NCBI GenBank assembly: GCA_021160685.1
Contig: JAGHCC010000158.1
Location: forward strand, 1 to 9,239
Reading direction: 5' to 3'
DNA length: 9,239 nucleotides
DNA from: Desulfobulbaceae bacterium
GTDB taxonomy: Bacteria > Desulfobacterota > Desulfobulbia > Desulfobulbales > SURF-16
The notes beneath the pieces are model-generated. The model was not told the DNA's origin and did not search any database. It worked only from the letters and a program-made list of their open reading frames with translations. Every line of letters starts with the position of its first letter. The stretch's first letter is position 1. A program made the position numbers and the translations under genes. Shown here piece by piece: positions 1 to 6,334 of the stretch.

Positions 1-277
1 CATCCTCCCTCTATCCATGGTATCCGGTCAGGCTTCTCTGTCGTTTTAAGTACGACACCTGTGGTGAATTGCGGCAAAAAAATGTCCCCTGTTGGTTGTT
101 CACAGTCCCGAAGACGAGATTATCCCTTATGATTATGGCCGTCGTCTTTTTGAAAAAGCCGGAGAACCCAAAAAGTTTCTGAAAATAAGCGGTGATCACA
201 ATGCCGGTTTTTTTCAATCCGGCTCGATCTATTTGGATGGATTGACGGAATTTCTGGACTCGCTGGTGAACGGATGA
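1..277 (+). pseudogene. 3' end of an alpha/beta-hydrolase gene, frameshifted in a poly-A run; 5' end outside window
   Basis: This is the C-terminal part of a serine alpha/beta hydrolase of the BEM46-like type; its substrate is unknown. Reading from base 3 gives SSLYPWYPVRLLCRFKYD and so on to LRQK, typical lid/core sequence of the family. After the A7 run at 76-82 the homologous reading continues in a different frame as KCPLLVVHSPEDEIIPYDYG and runs to the TGA at 275-277. One more A in the run would join the halves without a break (LRQKKCPLLVVHSPEDE). The downstream half keeps the family's catalytic Asp (in SPEDEI) and catalytic His (in SGDHN). The nucleophile Ser and the start codon lie upstream of the window. 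The left reading frame has no stop before the shift, so the lesion is a single indel: a true mutation, a slippage-tolerated site, or a sequencing error. A TTG at 92 could be called as a start, but it would give only a 61-residue tail and is not a credible independent gene. Confidence 0.72.
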
Positions 278-323
278 ACAGTTGCAGGGCCATTGATCTT
301 CTTGTCGTCAAAGATGTCACCTT

Positions 324-938
324 TCAATTCTTGTCCGTTCCGATGAAACTGAAAACATCCTCCATGATTTTTTTTGGCACCTGGCAATGATATTTTTTTT
401 TCAGTCTTCTGATTGCATCGTCAGGAGTTACAGGAGGAGTATCCATTTGTGCAATAAAACCACTGATATCTTCAATGACTGCCCAGGGGTAAATCAGCCA
501 GCGCCATTTGATTACTTTTTCAGCATAAAAATCAGGCTGACAAGAAGCTGTTTTTTTGTGATTCAGAACAGCTGTCTTGATCTCAGCCGGCTCCAGGCTT
601 TTGAGATACGGAATGGCAACATCAAAGGTGTCTCCGGTGTCGCTGACGTCGTCCACCACCAACACTTTTTTGTCAAGGATATCGCAGCACAGAGGGATGT
701 CCAGACGGGCCTGTTTTTGTTTTTTTGCGCCAGCTACATAATGAACGATCCTGATGCTTGTCAGGTTGTAGATGCCCATGAAATCACAGAGGATCCGGGC
801 GGGGATATAGCCGCCGCGGGCAATAGCGACGATGATGTCAGGTTTGTATCCGTTTTTATCGATTTTTTGATAGAGATGACGTGCTAGTCGGTAAATTTGG
901 TTCCAGGATATCAATTCACAATGAAATTCATCGGTCAT
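324..938 (-). CDS. Phosphoribosyltransferase, hypoxanthine/xanthine PRT-like (COG2236 type)
   Basis: Type I phosphoribosyltransferase of 204 residues, expected to transfer a purine base (hypoxanthine, guanine or xanthine) to PRPP in the cytoplasm for purine salvage. The PRPP-binding signature is intact: VLVVDDVSDTGDT at about residues 92-104, with the two acidic residues followed by the TGDT phosphate loop. The early strand DIIVAIARGGYIPARIL (about 34-50) holds the conserved RGG that contacts pyrophosphate. YPWAVIED near residue 150 matches the C-terminal hood segment seen in the Hpt1/COG2236 group, often annotated as archaeal-type or generic. The start is ATG at 938-936, with an AAGGA ribosome site about 8 nt upstream on the minus strand. 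It is convergent with the hydrolase remnant (46-base gap) and divergent from yceD, so it is its own transcription unit. The exact base specificity cannot be read from the sequence. Confidence 0.85.
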   Translation of the reverse strand: MTDEFHCELISWNQIYRLARHLYQKIDKNGYKPDIIVAIARGGYIPARILCDFMGIYNLTSIRIVHYVAGAKKQKQARLDIPLCCDILDKKVLVVDDVSDTGDTFDVAIPYLKSLEPAEIKTAVLNHKKTASCQPDFYAEKVIKWRWLIYPWAVIEDISGFIAQMDTPPVTPDDAIRRLKKKYHCQVPKKIMEDVFSFIGTDKN

Positions 939-1266
939 GGATCTGTTCCTTGTAAGTGTCTGTTATGTGAATAATTGTGAAATGCAGAGAAGACCTTATT
1001 GTGTTACGAGATGGGTAATATTAACTGATTGCAGCTGTTAAATCAGATTAAAATGATCTCCTTTACAGATTAACGAATATTCAGGGGCTAGAGTCCATAC
1101 CTTGTCTGATATGGCATTGGTGAACACTCACGGATAAAAAGTTGAAAAATGGAACTCAAAAATGTCTGAAAAAATGGTTCAGAGAGGAAATGACTTGACA
1201 ATAAGGCCTAATTTTTTATAATTCTTTGTTTTATTGTCGCCAAATCCATGAATTAGACGTGATATT
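939..1266. other. Divergent intergenic region (328 bp) between the phosphoribosyltransferase gene and yceD
   Basis: No gene is seen here in either direction. The right end holds the yceD promoter (1195-1222). Near the middle, 1021-1050 is AT-rich with overlapping inverted repeats: CTGATT at 1025-1030 against AATCAG at 1041-1046, around a CAGCTG palindrome at 1032-1037. This could be an operator or simply AT-rich structure. No convincing -35/-10 pair was found on the minus strand for the phosphoribosyltransferase gene, although one must lie in this stretch. Confidence 0.6.
1195..1222 (+). promoter_or_regulatory. Consensus sigma-70 promoter for the yceD-rpmF-plsX-fabH operon
   Basis: A perfect -35 hexamer TTGACA (1195-1200) and a perfect -10 hexamer TATAAT (1217-1222) are separated by 16 bp. 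Transcription would start around 1229-1231, leaving a leader of about 37 nt before the yceD start. It is the strongest promoter-like signal in the window and points into the lipid-synthesis cluster. Confidence 0.85.
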
Positions 1267-1785
1267 TTGATCATCCAATTTGATGATATACCCCCTGAAG
1301 GGTTGCGACTCTTCATTGATGACCTTTCCTGGTTTCCTGAGGAATTTGATAAAAAAGGATCCGTTGAGGTCGACATCGAGCTGGAGCGTCAGGAAAACAA
1401 TCTTGTTTTTCTTTGGGGAGATATTCGAGCGACACTGATTCTTCAATGTGATCGGTGTCTTGAGAAATTTGAATTCCCTTTGGCCGGCAGGTTTAAGGTC
1501 GATTTTGAGCTGGTGGAAAACTGTGAAACGGCCACCACGGCAGACGAGCATTTCTGCTCCGACAGTGAAATGGACACCAGCCTGATTGACCGGCCTGAAG
1601 TCGATATTTTTGCAGTGCTGGCGCAGCAGGTCAGGCTTTCTGTTCCTATGAAAAGGCTTTGTTCGGATAATTGCAGGGGTATCTGCCCGCAATGTGGTGC
1701 AAACCTGAATTTAGGAGATGACACATGCCGCTGTCAAACCGTTTCTGAATCACCTTTTAAGGCATTGTCAATCTTGAAAGAATAA
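1267..1785 (+). CDS. yceD: YceD/DUF177 family protein, probable 23S rRNA accumulation factor
   Basis: DUF177 (YceD) protein of 172 residues. In bacteria and plastids the family is linked to 23S rRNA accumulation and ribosome assembly, and its gene almost always precedes rpmF, as here. Visible features are the central CDRCLEKFEFPL segment, where an incoming beta strand carries a Cys pair (about residues 60-63), and the C-terminal Cys cluster CSDNCRGICPQCGANLN followed by DTCRC, the family's hallmark and probably metal-binding. The reading frame is open only after a TGA at 1249-1251 and has no ATG there. TTG at 1267 is the best start; it gives MIIQFDDIPPEGL, the expected N-terminus. There is no good ribosome site upstream, so initiation may be weak. 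It is the first gene after the consensus promoter. Assignment to the family is secure; the molecular role rests on work in other organisms. Confidence 0.88.
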   Translation: MIIQFDDIPPEGLRLFIDDLSWFPEEFDKKGSVEVDIELERQENNLVFLWGDIRATLILQCDRCLEKFEFPLAGRFKVDFELVENCETATTADEHFCSDSEMDTSLIDRPEVDIFAVLAQQVRLSVPMKRLCSDNCRGICPQCGANLNLGDDTCRCQTVSESPFKALSILKE

Positions 1786-1913
1786 ACAATACCTGAATTT
1801 GTCATTGTGCTTTTTTAGGGTGAAATAATGTAACAGATCACCAGGGGCCAAGATCCTTGGGGAAATTCTTAATAACAAAAAACGATTATCCATAAATATT
1901 TGGAGGAAAAATA

Positions 1914-2105
1914 ATGGCCTTACCTAAAAGACGACATTCTCATTCACGAACCAGGAAACGTCGTTCCCATGATGCCTTGCGTGCACCAAGCGTTGCTACC
2001 TGTGGAGAATGCGGTGAACCTAAATTGCCCCACCGCCTTTGTTCCAACTGTGGTTCCTATAAGGGCCGGTCTGTAATCAGGCTGGACGAGGACGATCTGG
2101 ATTAA
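1914..2105 (+). CDS. rpmF: 50S ribosomal protein L32 (zinc-binding form)
   Basis: Ribosomal protein bL32, 63 residues, a structural part of the large subunit near the peptidyl-transferase exit region. The N-terminus MALPKRRHSHSRTRKRRSH is the standard basic, extended L32 start. Four cysteines (30, 33, 43, 46) form CGEC and CSNCG knuckles, so this is the C+ zinc-binding paralog, not a cysteine-free form. The acidic tail DEDDLD is slightly extended. A strong GGAGG site at 1902-1906 lies 7 nt before the ATG. It is separated from yceD by 128 bp and from plsX by only 4 nt, the classic yceD-rpmF-plsX order. No dedicated promoter stands out in the 128-bp gap. Confidence 0.97.
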   Translation: MALPKRRHSHSRTRKRRSHDALRAPSVATCGECGEPKLPHRLCSNCGSYKGRSVIRLDEDDLD

Positions 2106-2109
2106 ACAG

Positions 2110-3165
2110 ATGGCGGTTCATGTTGCTCTGGATGCCATGGGAAGCGATCGTGGCCTTGGTGAAATGGTTTCCGGGGCTATTCTTGCCCTCCAGGAATCGG
2201 ATTCCATTGAGATCACCATTCTTGGGGATAAGGATCAGATTCTGGCTGCTCTGTCACGTCATCCCAAGTTTGAAAATATTCATATCATTCCCACCACCCA
2301 GGTTATCGCAATGGAGGATTCCCCCTTTGAGGCGATTCGCCGGAAAAAGGATTCGTCCATTGTTGTTGCCTTTGAGAAATTAAAGCAGGGCAAGTTTGAT
2401 GCGGTGGTCAGTCCCGGTAATTCCGGTGCGGTTCTGGCGGCGGGTTTAAAATATCTTGGTCGTTTGAAGGGAATTTCCCGCCCGGGAATTGCCGGTCTCT
2501 ATCCTACTATGAAAGGTCCGGTCGTGATGATGGATGTGGGGGCGAATGTGGATTGTCGTCCGCAGCATCTTTATCATTTTGGCATCATGGCTTCAGCCTT
2601 TTTCTCAGTTATGTTTGACAAGGCACTTCCACGAGTGGGACTCCTCAGTATTGGCGAGGAAGGAGGGAAGGGAAACTCCCTGGTCAGAAAAACCCACCAC
2701 CTCCTGAAAGACAGTTCGCTCCATTTCATCGGTAATGTTGAGGGCCGAGATACGTTTCAGGGTGATGTTGACGTAATTGTCTGTGATGGATTTGTCGGCA
2801 ATGTCTGCCTGAAGCTGAGTGAAGGTCTGGCAGAGGCTATTTTTTCCATGCTGAAGGATGAAATATCAAAAACGTTTAAGGCCAAAATGGGCTATCTTCT
2901 GGCCCGTGATGCCTTTGCTCAGTTCAGAAAAAGGGTCGATTACGCCGAATACGGCGGTGCGCCCCTGCTGGGGTTGAATGGCACGGGCATCATCTGCCAT
3001 GGTCGCTCCAATGCCCTGGCCATCAAAAACGGACTTTTAGTGGCTGCAGAGTTGATTAGAAAAAACGTCAATGACCATATTCGTCATTTGCTTGAAGTTT
3101 CGCAGCAAACTGGTGATGGATCCGAAGAGGTGCGTCCTCTTTCTCAGCCTGGAGAGATAGCATGA
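2110..3165 (+). CDS. plsX: Phosphate acyltransferase PlsX (acyl-ACP:phosphate)
   Basis: PlsX converts long-chain acyl-ACP and phosphate to acyl-phosphate, the donor used by PlsY for glycerol-3-phosphate acylation. It is a peripheral membrane enzyme linking fatty-acid and phospholipid synthesis. The 351 residues match the family throughout: N-terminal ALDAMGSDRG (usually DAMGGD; here the second Gly is Ser), the SPGNSGAVLAAGL loop, MMDVGANVDCRP, the central LLSIGEEGGKGN, VIVCDGFVGNVCLKLSEG, and the C-terminal YGGAPLLGLNGTGIICHGRS. All are present and unbroken. The last 25 or so residues after the NDHI segment are a non-conserved tail. ATG at 2110 follows the rpmF stop by 4 nt, and only a distant GAGG lies upstream, so translation is probably coupled to rpmF. 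The stop overlaps the fabH start as ATGA. Confidence 0.97.
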   Translation: MAVHVALDAMGSDRGLGEMVSGAILALQESDSIEITILGDKDQILAALSRHPKFENIHIIPTTQVIAMEDSPFEAIRRKKDSSIVVAFEKLKQGKFDAVVSPGNSGAVLAAGLKYLGRLKGISRPGIAGLYPTMKGPVVMMDVGANVDCRPQHLYHFGIMASAFFSVMFDKALPRVGLLSIGEEGGKGNSLVRKTHHLLKDSSLHFIGNVEGRDTFQGDVDVIVCDGFVGNVCLKLSEGLAEAIFSMLKDEISKTFKAKMGYLLARDAFAQFRKRVDYAEYGGAPLLGLNGTGIICHGRSNALAIKNGLLVAAELIRKNVNDHIRHLLEVSQQTGDGSEEVRPLSQPGEIA

Positions 3166-4142
3166 CAAGCAGGGCAACGATCATCGGAACCGGTTCCTGT
3201 CTGCCCAGGCGGATTCTTTCAAATCAAGAACTGGAAACAATTGTTGAGACCACCGACGAATGGATCACCACCAGGACGGGTATAAAAAACCGTCGTATTA
3301 GTCGAAGTGGTGAGGAAACGTCGAAACTTGCTGCTGGCGCGGCCCGGCAGGCGCTGGAGATGGCGGGACTCGTAGCGACTGATCTGGACCAGATTATTGT
3401 CGCAACTGTGACCTCTGAAATGACAATGCCATCCTGTGCCTGTCTGGTTCAGAAGGAGTTGGGTGCGACCCGGGCATTTGCTTATGATGTGAATGCTGCC
3501 TGTTCAGGTTTTGTTTATGGCCTTGATCTAGCTGAAAAATATATCCGTGCCGAACCGGATTTGAAAATTTTGGTAATTGGCGCTGAAACGATGTCCACTA
3601 GACTAAACTGGCAGGACCGGAACACCTGCGTGTTGTTTGGTGATGGCGCCGGCGCCTGTATTATGACAGGCAACAACAGCGGTCGTGGTATGCTGGCCAG
3701 TCAGCTCTATTCCGACGGCCGGCTCTTTGATTTATTAAAGATAAACTGTGCCGTCAGCATGAATCCGGATCTGAGCCTTGCAGATCATGACGGATCTTAT
3801 ATCAAAATGGCGGGGCGGGATGTGTTTAAATACGCCGTCCGTTCCATGGAAAAAGCGGCGTCAATGGTCCTTGATAAAACGAATCTTACGATCTCGGATA
3901 TCAAGTTGATCATTCCCCATCAGGCCAATATTCGTATTTTAAAAAGTTTGGCCGATCACCTCGGCACGCCCCTTGAAAAAGTCTATATTAATCTCGATAA
4001 ATATGGTAATACATCCGCTGCCAGTGTACCAATCGCCTTAGATGAGGCAAACAGGGAAGGGTGTCTCCAGGAGAATGATCTGTTATTGCTTTGCTGTTTT
4101 GGCGGGGGATTTACCTGGGGTGCCATGATATTCAGGTGGTGA
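3162..4142 (+). CDS. fabH: 3-oxoacyl-[ACP] synthase III (FabH)
   Basis: FabH starts type II fatty-acid synthesis by condensing an acyl-CoA, usually acetyl-CoA, with malonyl-ACP in the cytoplasm. It has 326 residues, the normal length. The full catalytic triad is visible: Cys114 in VNAACSGFVYG, His253 in IIPHQANIRI and Asn283 in DKYGNTSAAS. The N-terminal TDEWITTRTGIKNRRI (about 31-46) is the CoA-binding signature with its Trp, and LFGDGAGACIM is the core dimer strand. ATG at 3162 overlaps the plsX stop by 4 nt, with GGAGAG 5 nt upstream, so the two are translationally coupled. Primer preference (straight or branched acyl-CoA) cannot be read from the sequence. It is followed by a 201-bp gap with a palindromic repeat, then by the acyl-CoA dehydrogenase in place of the more usual fabD or fabG. 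Confidence 0.97.
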   Translation: MTSRATIIGTGSCLPRRILSNQELETIVETTDEWITTRTGIKNRRISRSGEETSKLAAGAARQALEMAGLVATDLDQIIVATVTSEMTMPSCACLVQKELGATRAFAYDVNAACSGFVYGLDLAEKYIRAEPDLKILVIGAETMSTRLNWQDRNTCVLFGDGAGACIMTGNNSGRGMLASQLYSDGRLFDLLKINCAVSMNPDLSLADHDGSYIKMAGRDVFKYAVRSMEKAASMVLDKTNLTISDIKLIIPHQANIRILKSLADHLGTPLEKVYINLDKYGNTSAASVPIALDEANREGCLQENDLLLLCCFGGGFTWGAMIFRW

Positions 4143-4150
4143 TTTGTTTG

Positions 4151-4220
4151 TAAGCGATCACAGGCACCGAAGGTAAGTGAACGAAGTGAGACTTCGACCT
4201 CCGGCATCTGTGAACGCTTA
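4151..4220. repeat. 70-bp imperfect palindrome in the fabH-acd gap
   Basis: The unit starts with TAAGCG (4151-4156) and ends with CGCTTA (4215-4220). Inward, CACAG (4159-4163) pairs with CTGTG (4208-4212), and CCG and AGGT pair with their partners on the other arm. The centre forms a separate perfect stem CGAAGT-gag-ACTTCG (4182-4196). Arms are about 25 bp with a few mismatches. No T-run follows, so it is not a standard terminator. Its core (4171-4196) matches a core inside the element at 7521-7731. Confidence 0.7.
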
Positions 4221-4330
4221 GAGAATAAGAAGTTACTCGAAAGCTTGGTGTTTTTACCCCGTGATTGGTTCCATTTGTTTGTGGTTTTCAATCAGGCGCA
4301 TAAAACAGTTATCAATGCATAGATTATATA

Positions 4331-4340
4331 AAGGAAGAGG
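4331..4340 (+). promoter_or_regulatory. Ribosome binding site deciding a GTG start for the acyl-CoA dehydrogenase
   Basis: AAGGAAGAGG lies just upstream of GTG at 4344; its AAGGA portion is 8 nt from the start codon. There is no ATG in frame nearby, and translation from this GTG gives the conserved N-terminus MDYFLTEEQQMIKD, so the GTG start is well supported. Confidence 0.75.
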
Positions 4341-4343
4341 ATT

Positions 4344-5492
4344 GTGGATTATTTCTTAACCGAAGAACAACAGATGATCAAAGATCTCGCGGCCCAGATT
4401 GCCGATGAGCTGATCATCCCGCACCGGGCTGAGCTTGACGAGACTGAAGAGTATCCCACAGAGATCCTTGACGCCGTTGCCCAGGCGGATCTTTTTGGTA
4501 TTTATATCCCCGAGGAATATGGTGGATTTGGCGCTGGATGTTTTGAAATAGTGCTCGCTCTGGAACAGTTCGGGCGCGGTTGTACCGGCATTGCCACGGC
4601 TTTTGCCGCCAGCGCCCTGGGTGTGTATCCGATTTTGATTTCCGGCAGTCCCGAGTTAAAAAATAAATATCTGCCGGATGTTGCCACTGGCAAGAAACGG
4701 GCGGCCTTTGCCCTGACCGAGGCCAATGCCGGCAGTGACGCTTCCGGCATTCAGACGACAGCAGTGCTGGATGGCGATGAATGGGTGTTGAATGGCACAA
4801 AACAGTGGATCACCAATGCGGGTGAGGCTCAGATTTATTCAGTAATTGCCATGACTAATAAGAAAAAAGGTCCGCGGGGAGCCACCATGTTTGTTGTCGA
4901 GGATACGGATCCCGGCTTTTCGTATGGTCCCAAGGAAAAGAAACTCGGTATTCGTGCTTCTTCTACCAGAGAGCTCATTTTCAAGGATTGCCGTATTCCT
5001 AAAGATCGTATCATCGGCCGTCAGGGCGCCGGTTTCATTACAGTCATGAAAACATTGGACCAGTCCAGGCCGGGCATTGCTATCCTGGGAGTCGGTCTGG
5101 GCCAGGCTGCCCTTGATGAATCCGTCACCTATGCTAAACAGCGTGTCCAGTTCGGCAAGCCTATTATTTCCTTTCAGGCAATACAACATATGCTGGCGGA
5201 TATGGCGATTCAGGTTGAGGCGGCACGCGCCCTGGTTTATGGCGCCGCCAAACATATTGACGCCCATCCGAAAGATATGTCAAAAGTGTCGTCCATGTGT
5301 AAGGTCTTTGCTACCGACATGGCAATGAAAGTCACCGTTGATGCGGTTCAGGTTCTGGCCGGGTATGGCTACATGCGTGAGTATCCTGTTGAGAAAATGA
5401 TGCGTGACGCCAAAATTTTGCAGATATACGAAGGAACAAACCAGATTCAGCGTAATGTTATTGGCCAGGCATTAAACAAGGAATATTCGTAA
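4344..5492 (+). CDS. Acyl-CoA dehydrogenase partnered with EtfBA
   Basis: FAD-dependent acyl-CoA dehydrogenase of 382 residues, the normal length for the short/medium-chain (Bcd/CarC-like) group. It interconverts acyl-CoA and trans-2-enoyl-CoA, passing electrons to or from an electron-transfer flavoprotein. Family signatures are intact: YIPEEYGGFG (about 53-62), FALTEANAGSDASG with the flavin/substrate contacts, KQWITNAG, TRELIFKDCRIP, QFGKPIISFQAIQHMLADM, and the C-terminal GYGYMREYPVEKMMRDAKI. The catalytic base is most likely Glu363 in QIYEGTNQIQ. One signature reads AGYGY where GGxGY is common. The adjacent etfB and etfA make it likely that the three form one complex, as in butyryl-CoA or caffeyl-CoA dehydrogenase/Etf systems. 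Whether it works on CoA or ACP thioesters, and in which direction, is unknown; the setting among fatty-acid synthesis genes raises the question. Confidence 0.93.
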   Translation: MDYFLTEEQQMIKDLAAQIADELIIPHRAELDETEEYPTEILDAVAQADLFGIYIPEEYGGFGAGCFEIVLALEQFGRGCTGIATAFAASALGVYPILISGSPELKNKYLPDVATGKKRAAFALTEANAGSDASGIQTTAVLDGDEWVLNGTKQWITNAGEAQIYSVIAMTNKKKGPRGATMFVVEDTDPGFSYGPKEKKLGIRASSTRELIFKDCRIPKDRIIGRQGAGFITVMKTLDQSRPGIAILGVGLGQAALDESVTYAKQRVQFGKPIISFQAIQHMLADMAIQVEAARALVYGAAKHIDAHPKDMSKVSSMCKVFATDMAMKVTVDAVQVLAGYGYMREYPVEKMMRDAKILQIYEGTNQIQRNVIGQALNKEYS

Positions 5493-5493
5493 T

Positions 5494-5528
5494 TCAGAAG
5501 TCAGAAGACAGAAGACAGAAGTCAGAAT
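5494..5528. repeat. Five 7-bp tandem repeats in the acd-etfB gap
   Basis: Consecutive heptamers read TCAGAAG, TCAGAAG, ACAGAAG, ACAGAAG, TCAGAAT, starting one base after the acd stop codon (5490-5492). They fill most of the 54-bp gap before etfB. The heptameric period does not preserve a reading frame, and the tract lies between genes. Length change by slippage would alter the acd-etfB spacing without changing either protein. Confidence 0.85.
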
Positions 5529-5546
5529 AATGGAAATAAATTTTAA

Positions 5547-6326
5547 ATGAATATTTTTGTCTGTATCAAGCAGGTTCCGGATGCCAAGGATGTCCGTCTT
5601 GATCCTGAAACAAATACCTTGGCAAGGGAAGGGGTTCAGTCAATCATTAATCCATATGATCGGCATGCCCTGGAAGAGGCTGTTCGTTTAAAGGAAAAAT
5701 ATTCCGGCACGGTGACGGTGATCAGTATGGGGCCTCCTCAGGCTGAGGTCATCTTGCGGGAAGCGGTTTCCTGTGGAGCGGATCAGGGTATTCTTATTTC
5801 CGATCGGGCCTTTGCCGGCGCCGATACTCTGGCAACAACATATACCATTGCCATGGCGATAAAAAAGAGCGGGACACCCGATCTGGTGCTGTGCGGAAAA
5901 CAGGCCATTGATGGCGATACCGCCCAGGTAGGACCAGGACTGGCAGAACGGCTGAATATGCCTTATGTGACCTGTGTCAGGAAAATTAATGATTTTGACA
6001 ACGATACCCTTCTGCTTGAAAGAATGATGGATGACGGTTATGACGAACTTGAAGTACAGTTACCCGCATTGCTTACCGTGATCAAGGAGATCAATACCCC
6101 ACGCTTACCATCATTAAAAGGGAAGATGAAGGCCAAGAAAATTGAGATCACCACCTTGTCGGCTGAAGATATTTGTGCCGATTCTACCCAGCTTGGCCTC
6201 ACTGGTTCGCCGACTTGGGTCGTTAATGTTTTTTCCCCTGAATTTACGGGTGAACGATCAATGATCACAGGCAGCGTCGACGAACAGGTTGCCCAGTTGA
6301 CTGAAAAACTGACGGAACTTATTTAA
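5547..6326 (+). CDS. etfB: Electron transfer flavoprotein, beta subunit (bifurcating-type signature)
   Basis: EtfB, 259 residues, pairs with EtfA to carry electrons between flavin, ferredoxin or NADH partners and an acyl-CoA dehydrogenase. The N-terminus MNIFVCIKQVPDAKDVRLDP and INPYDRHALEEAVRLKE (34-50) are standard. The nucleotide-binding loop GKQAIDGDTAQVGP (117-130) has the form known from anaerobic, electron-bifurcating EtfBs, where this site holds a second FAD. Non-bifurcating mitochondrial/Paracoccus-type EtfB, which binds AMP, typically has GKQAIDDDCNQTG there. GADTLATTY (91-99) also fits the NADH-using group. The ATG start at 5547 has only a poor GGA upstream, possibly because the tandem repeats displaced the original leader. 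It sits 8 nt upstream of etfA. Family and partnership are near certain; bifurcation is an inference from motif and context. Confidence 0.95.
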   Translation: MNIFVCIKQVPDAKDVRLDPETNTLAREGVQSIINPYDRHALEEAVRLKEKYSGTVTVISMGPPQAEVILREAVSCGADQGILISDRAFAGADTLATTYTIAMAIKKSGTPDLVLCGKQAIDGDTAQVGPGLAERLNMPYVTCVRKINDFDNDTLLLERMMDDGYDELEVQLPALLTVIKEINTPRLPSLKGKMKAKKIEITTLSAEDICADSTQLGLTGSPTWVVNVFSPEFTGERSMITGSVDEQVAQLTEKLTELI

Positions 6327-6334
6327 AAAATCTC

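Noticed and set aside
387..887. Open frame of 166 codons on the + strand opposite the phosphoribosyltransferase gene
   Set aside because: It is antisense to a clearly conserved protein, its translation shows no recognisable family features, and it has no ribosome site.
1231..1692. Open frame of 153 codons on the - strand over yceD
   Set aside because: It is a shadow of the DUF177 gene on the other strand; no recognisable motifs.
1799..1829. Second promoter before rpmF (TTGTCA with AATAAT)
   Set aside because: The spacer is 19 bp and the -10 is weak; no better than expected in AT-rich sequence.
1848..1860. Small hairpin CCAAG-atc-CTTGG before rpmF as a terminator or leader element
   Set aside because: The stem is only 5 bp with a 3-nt loop and no T-run; likely chance.
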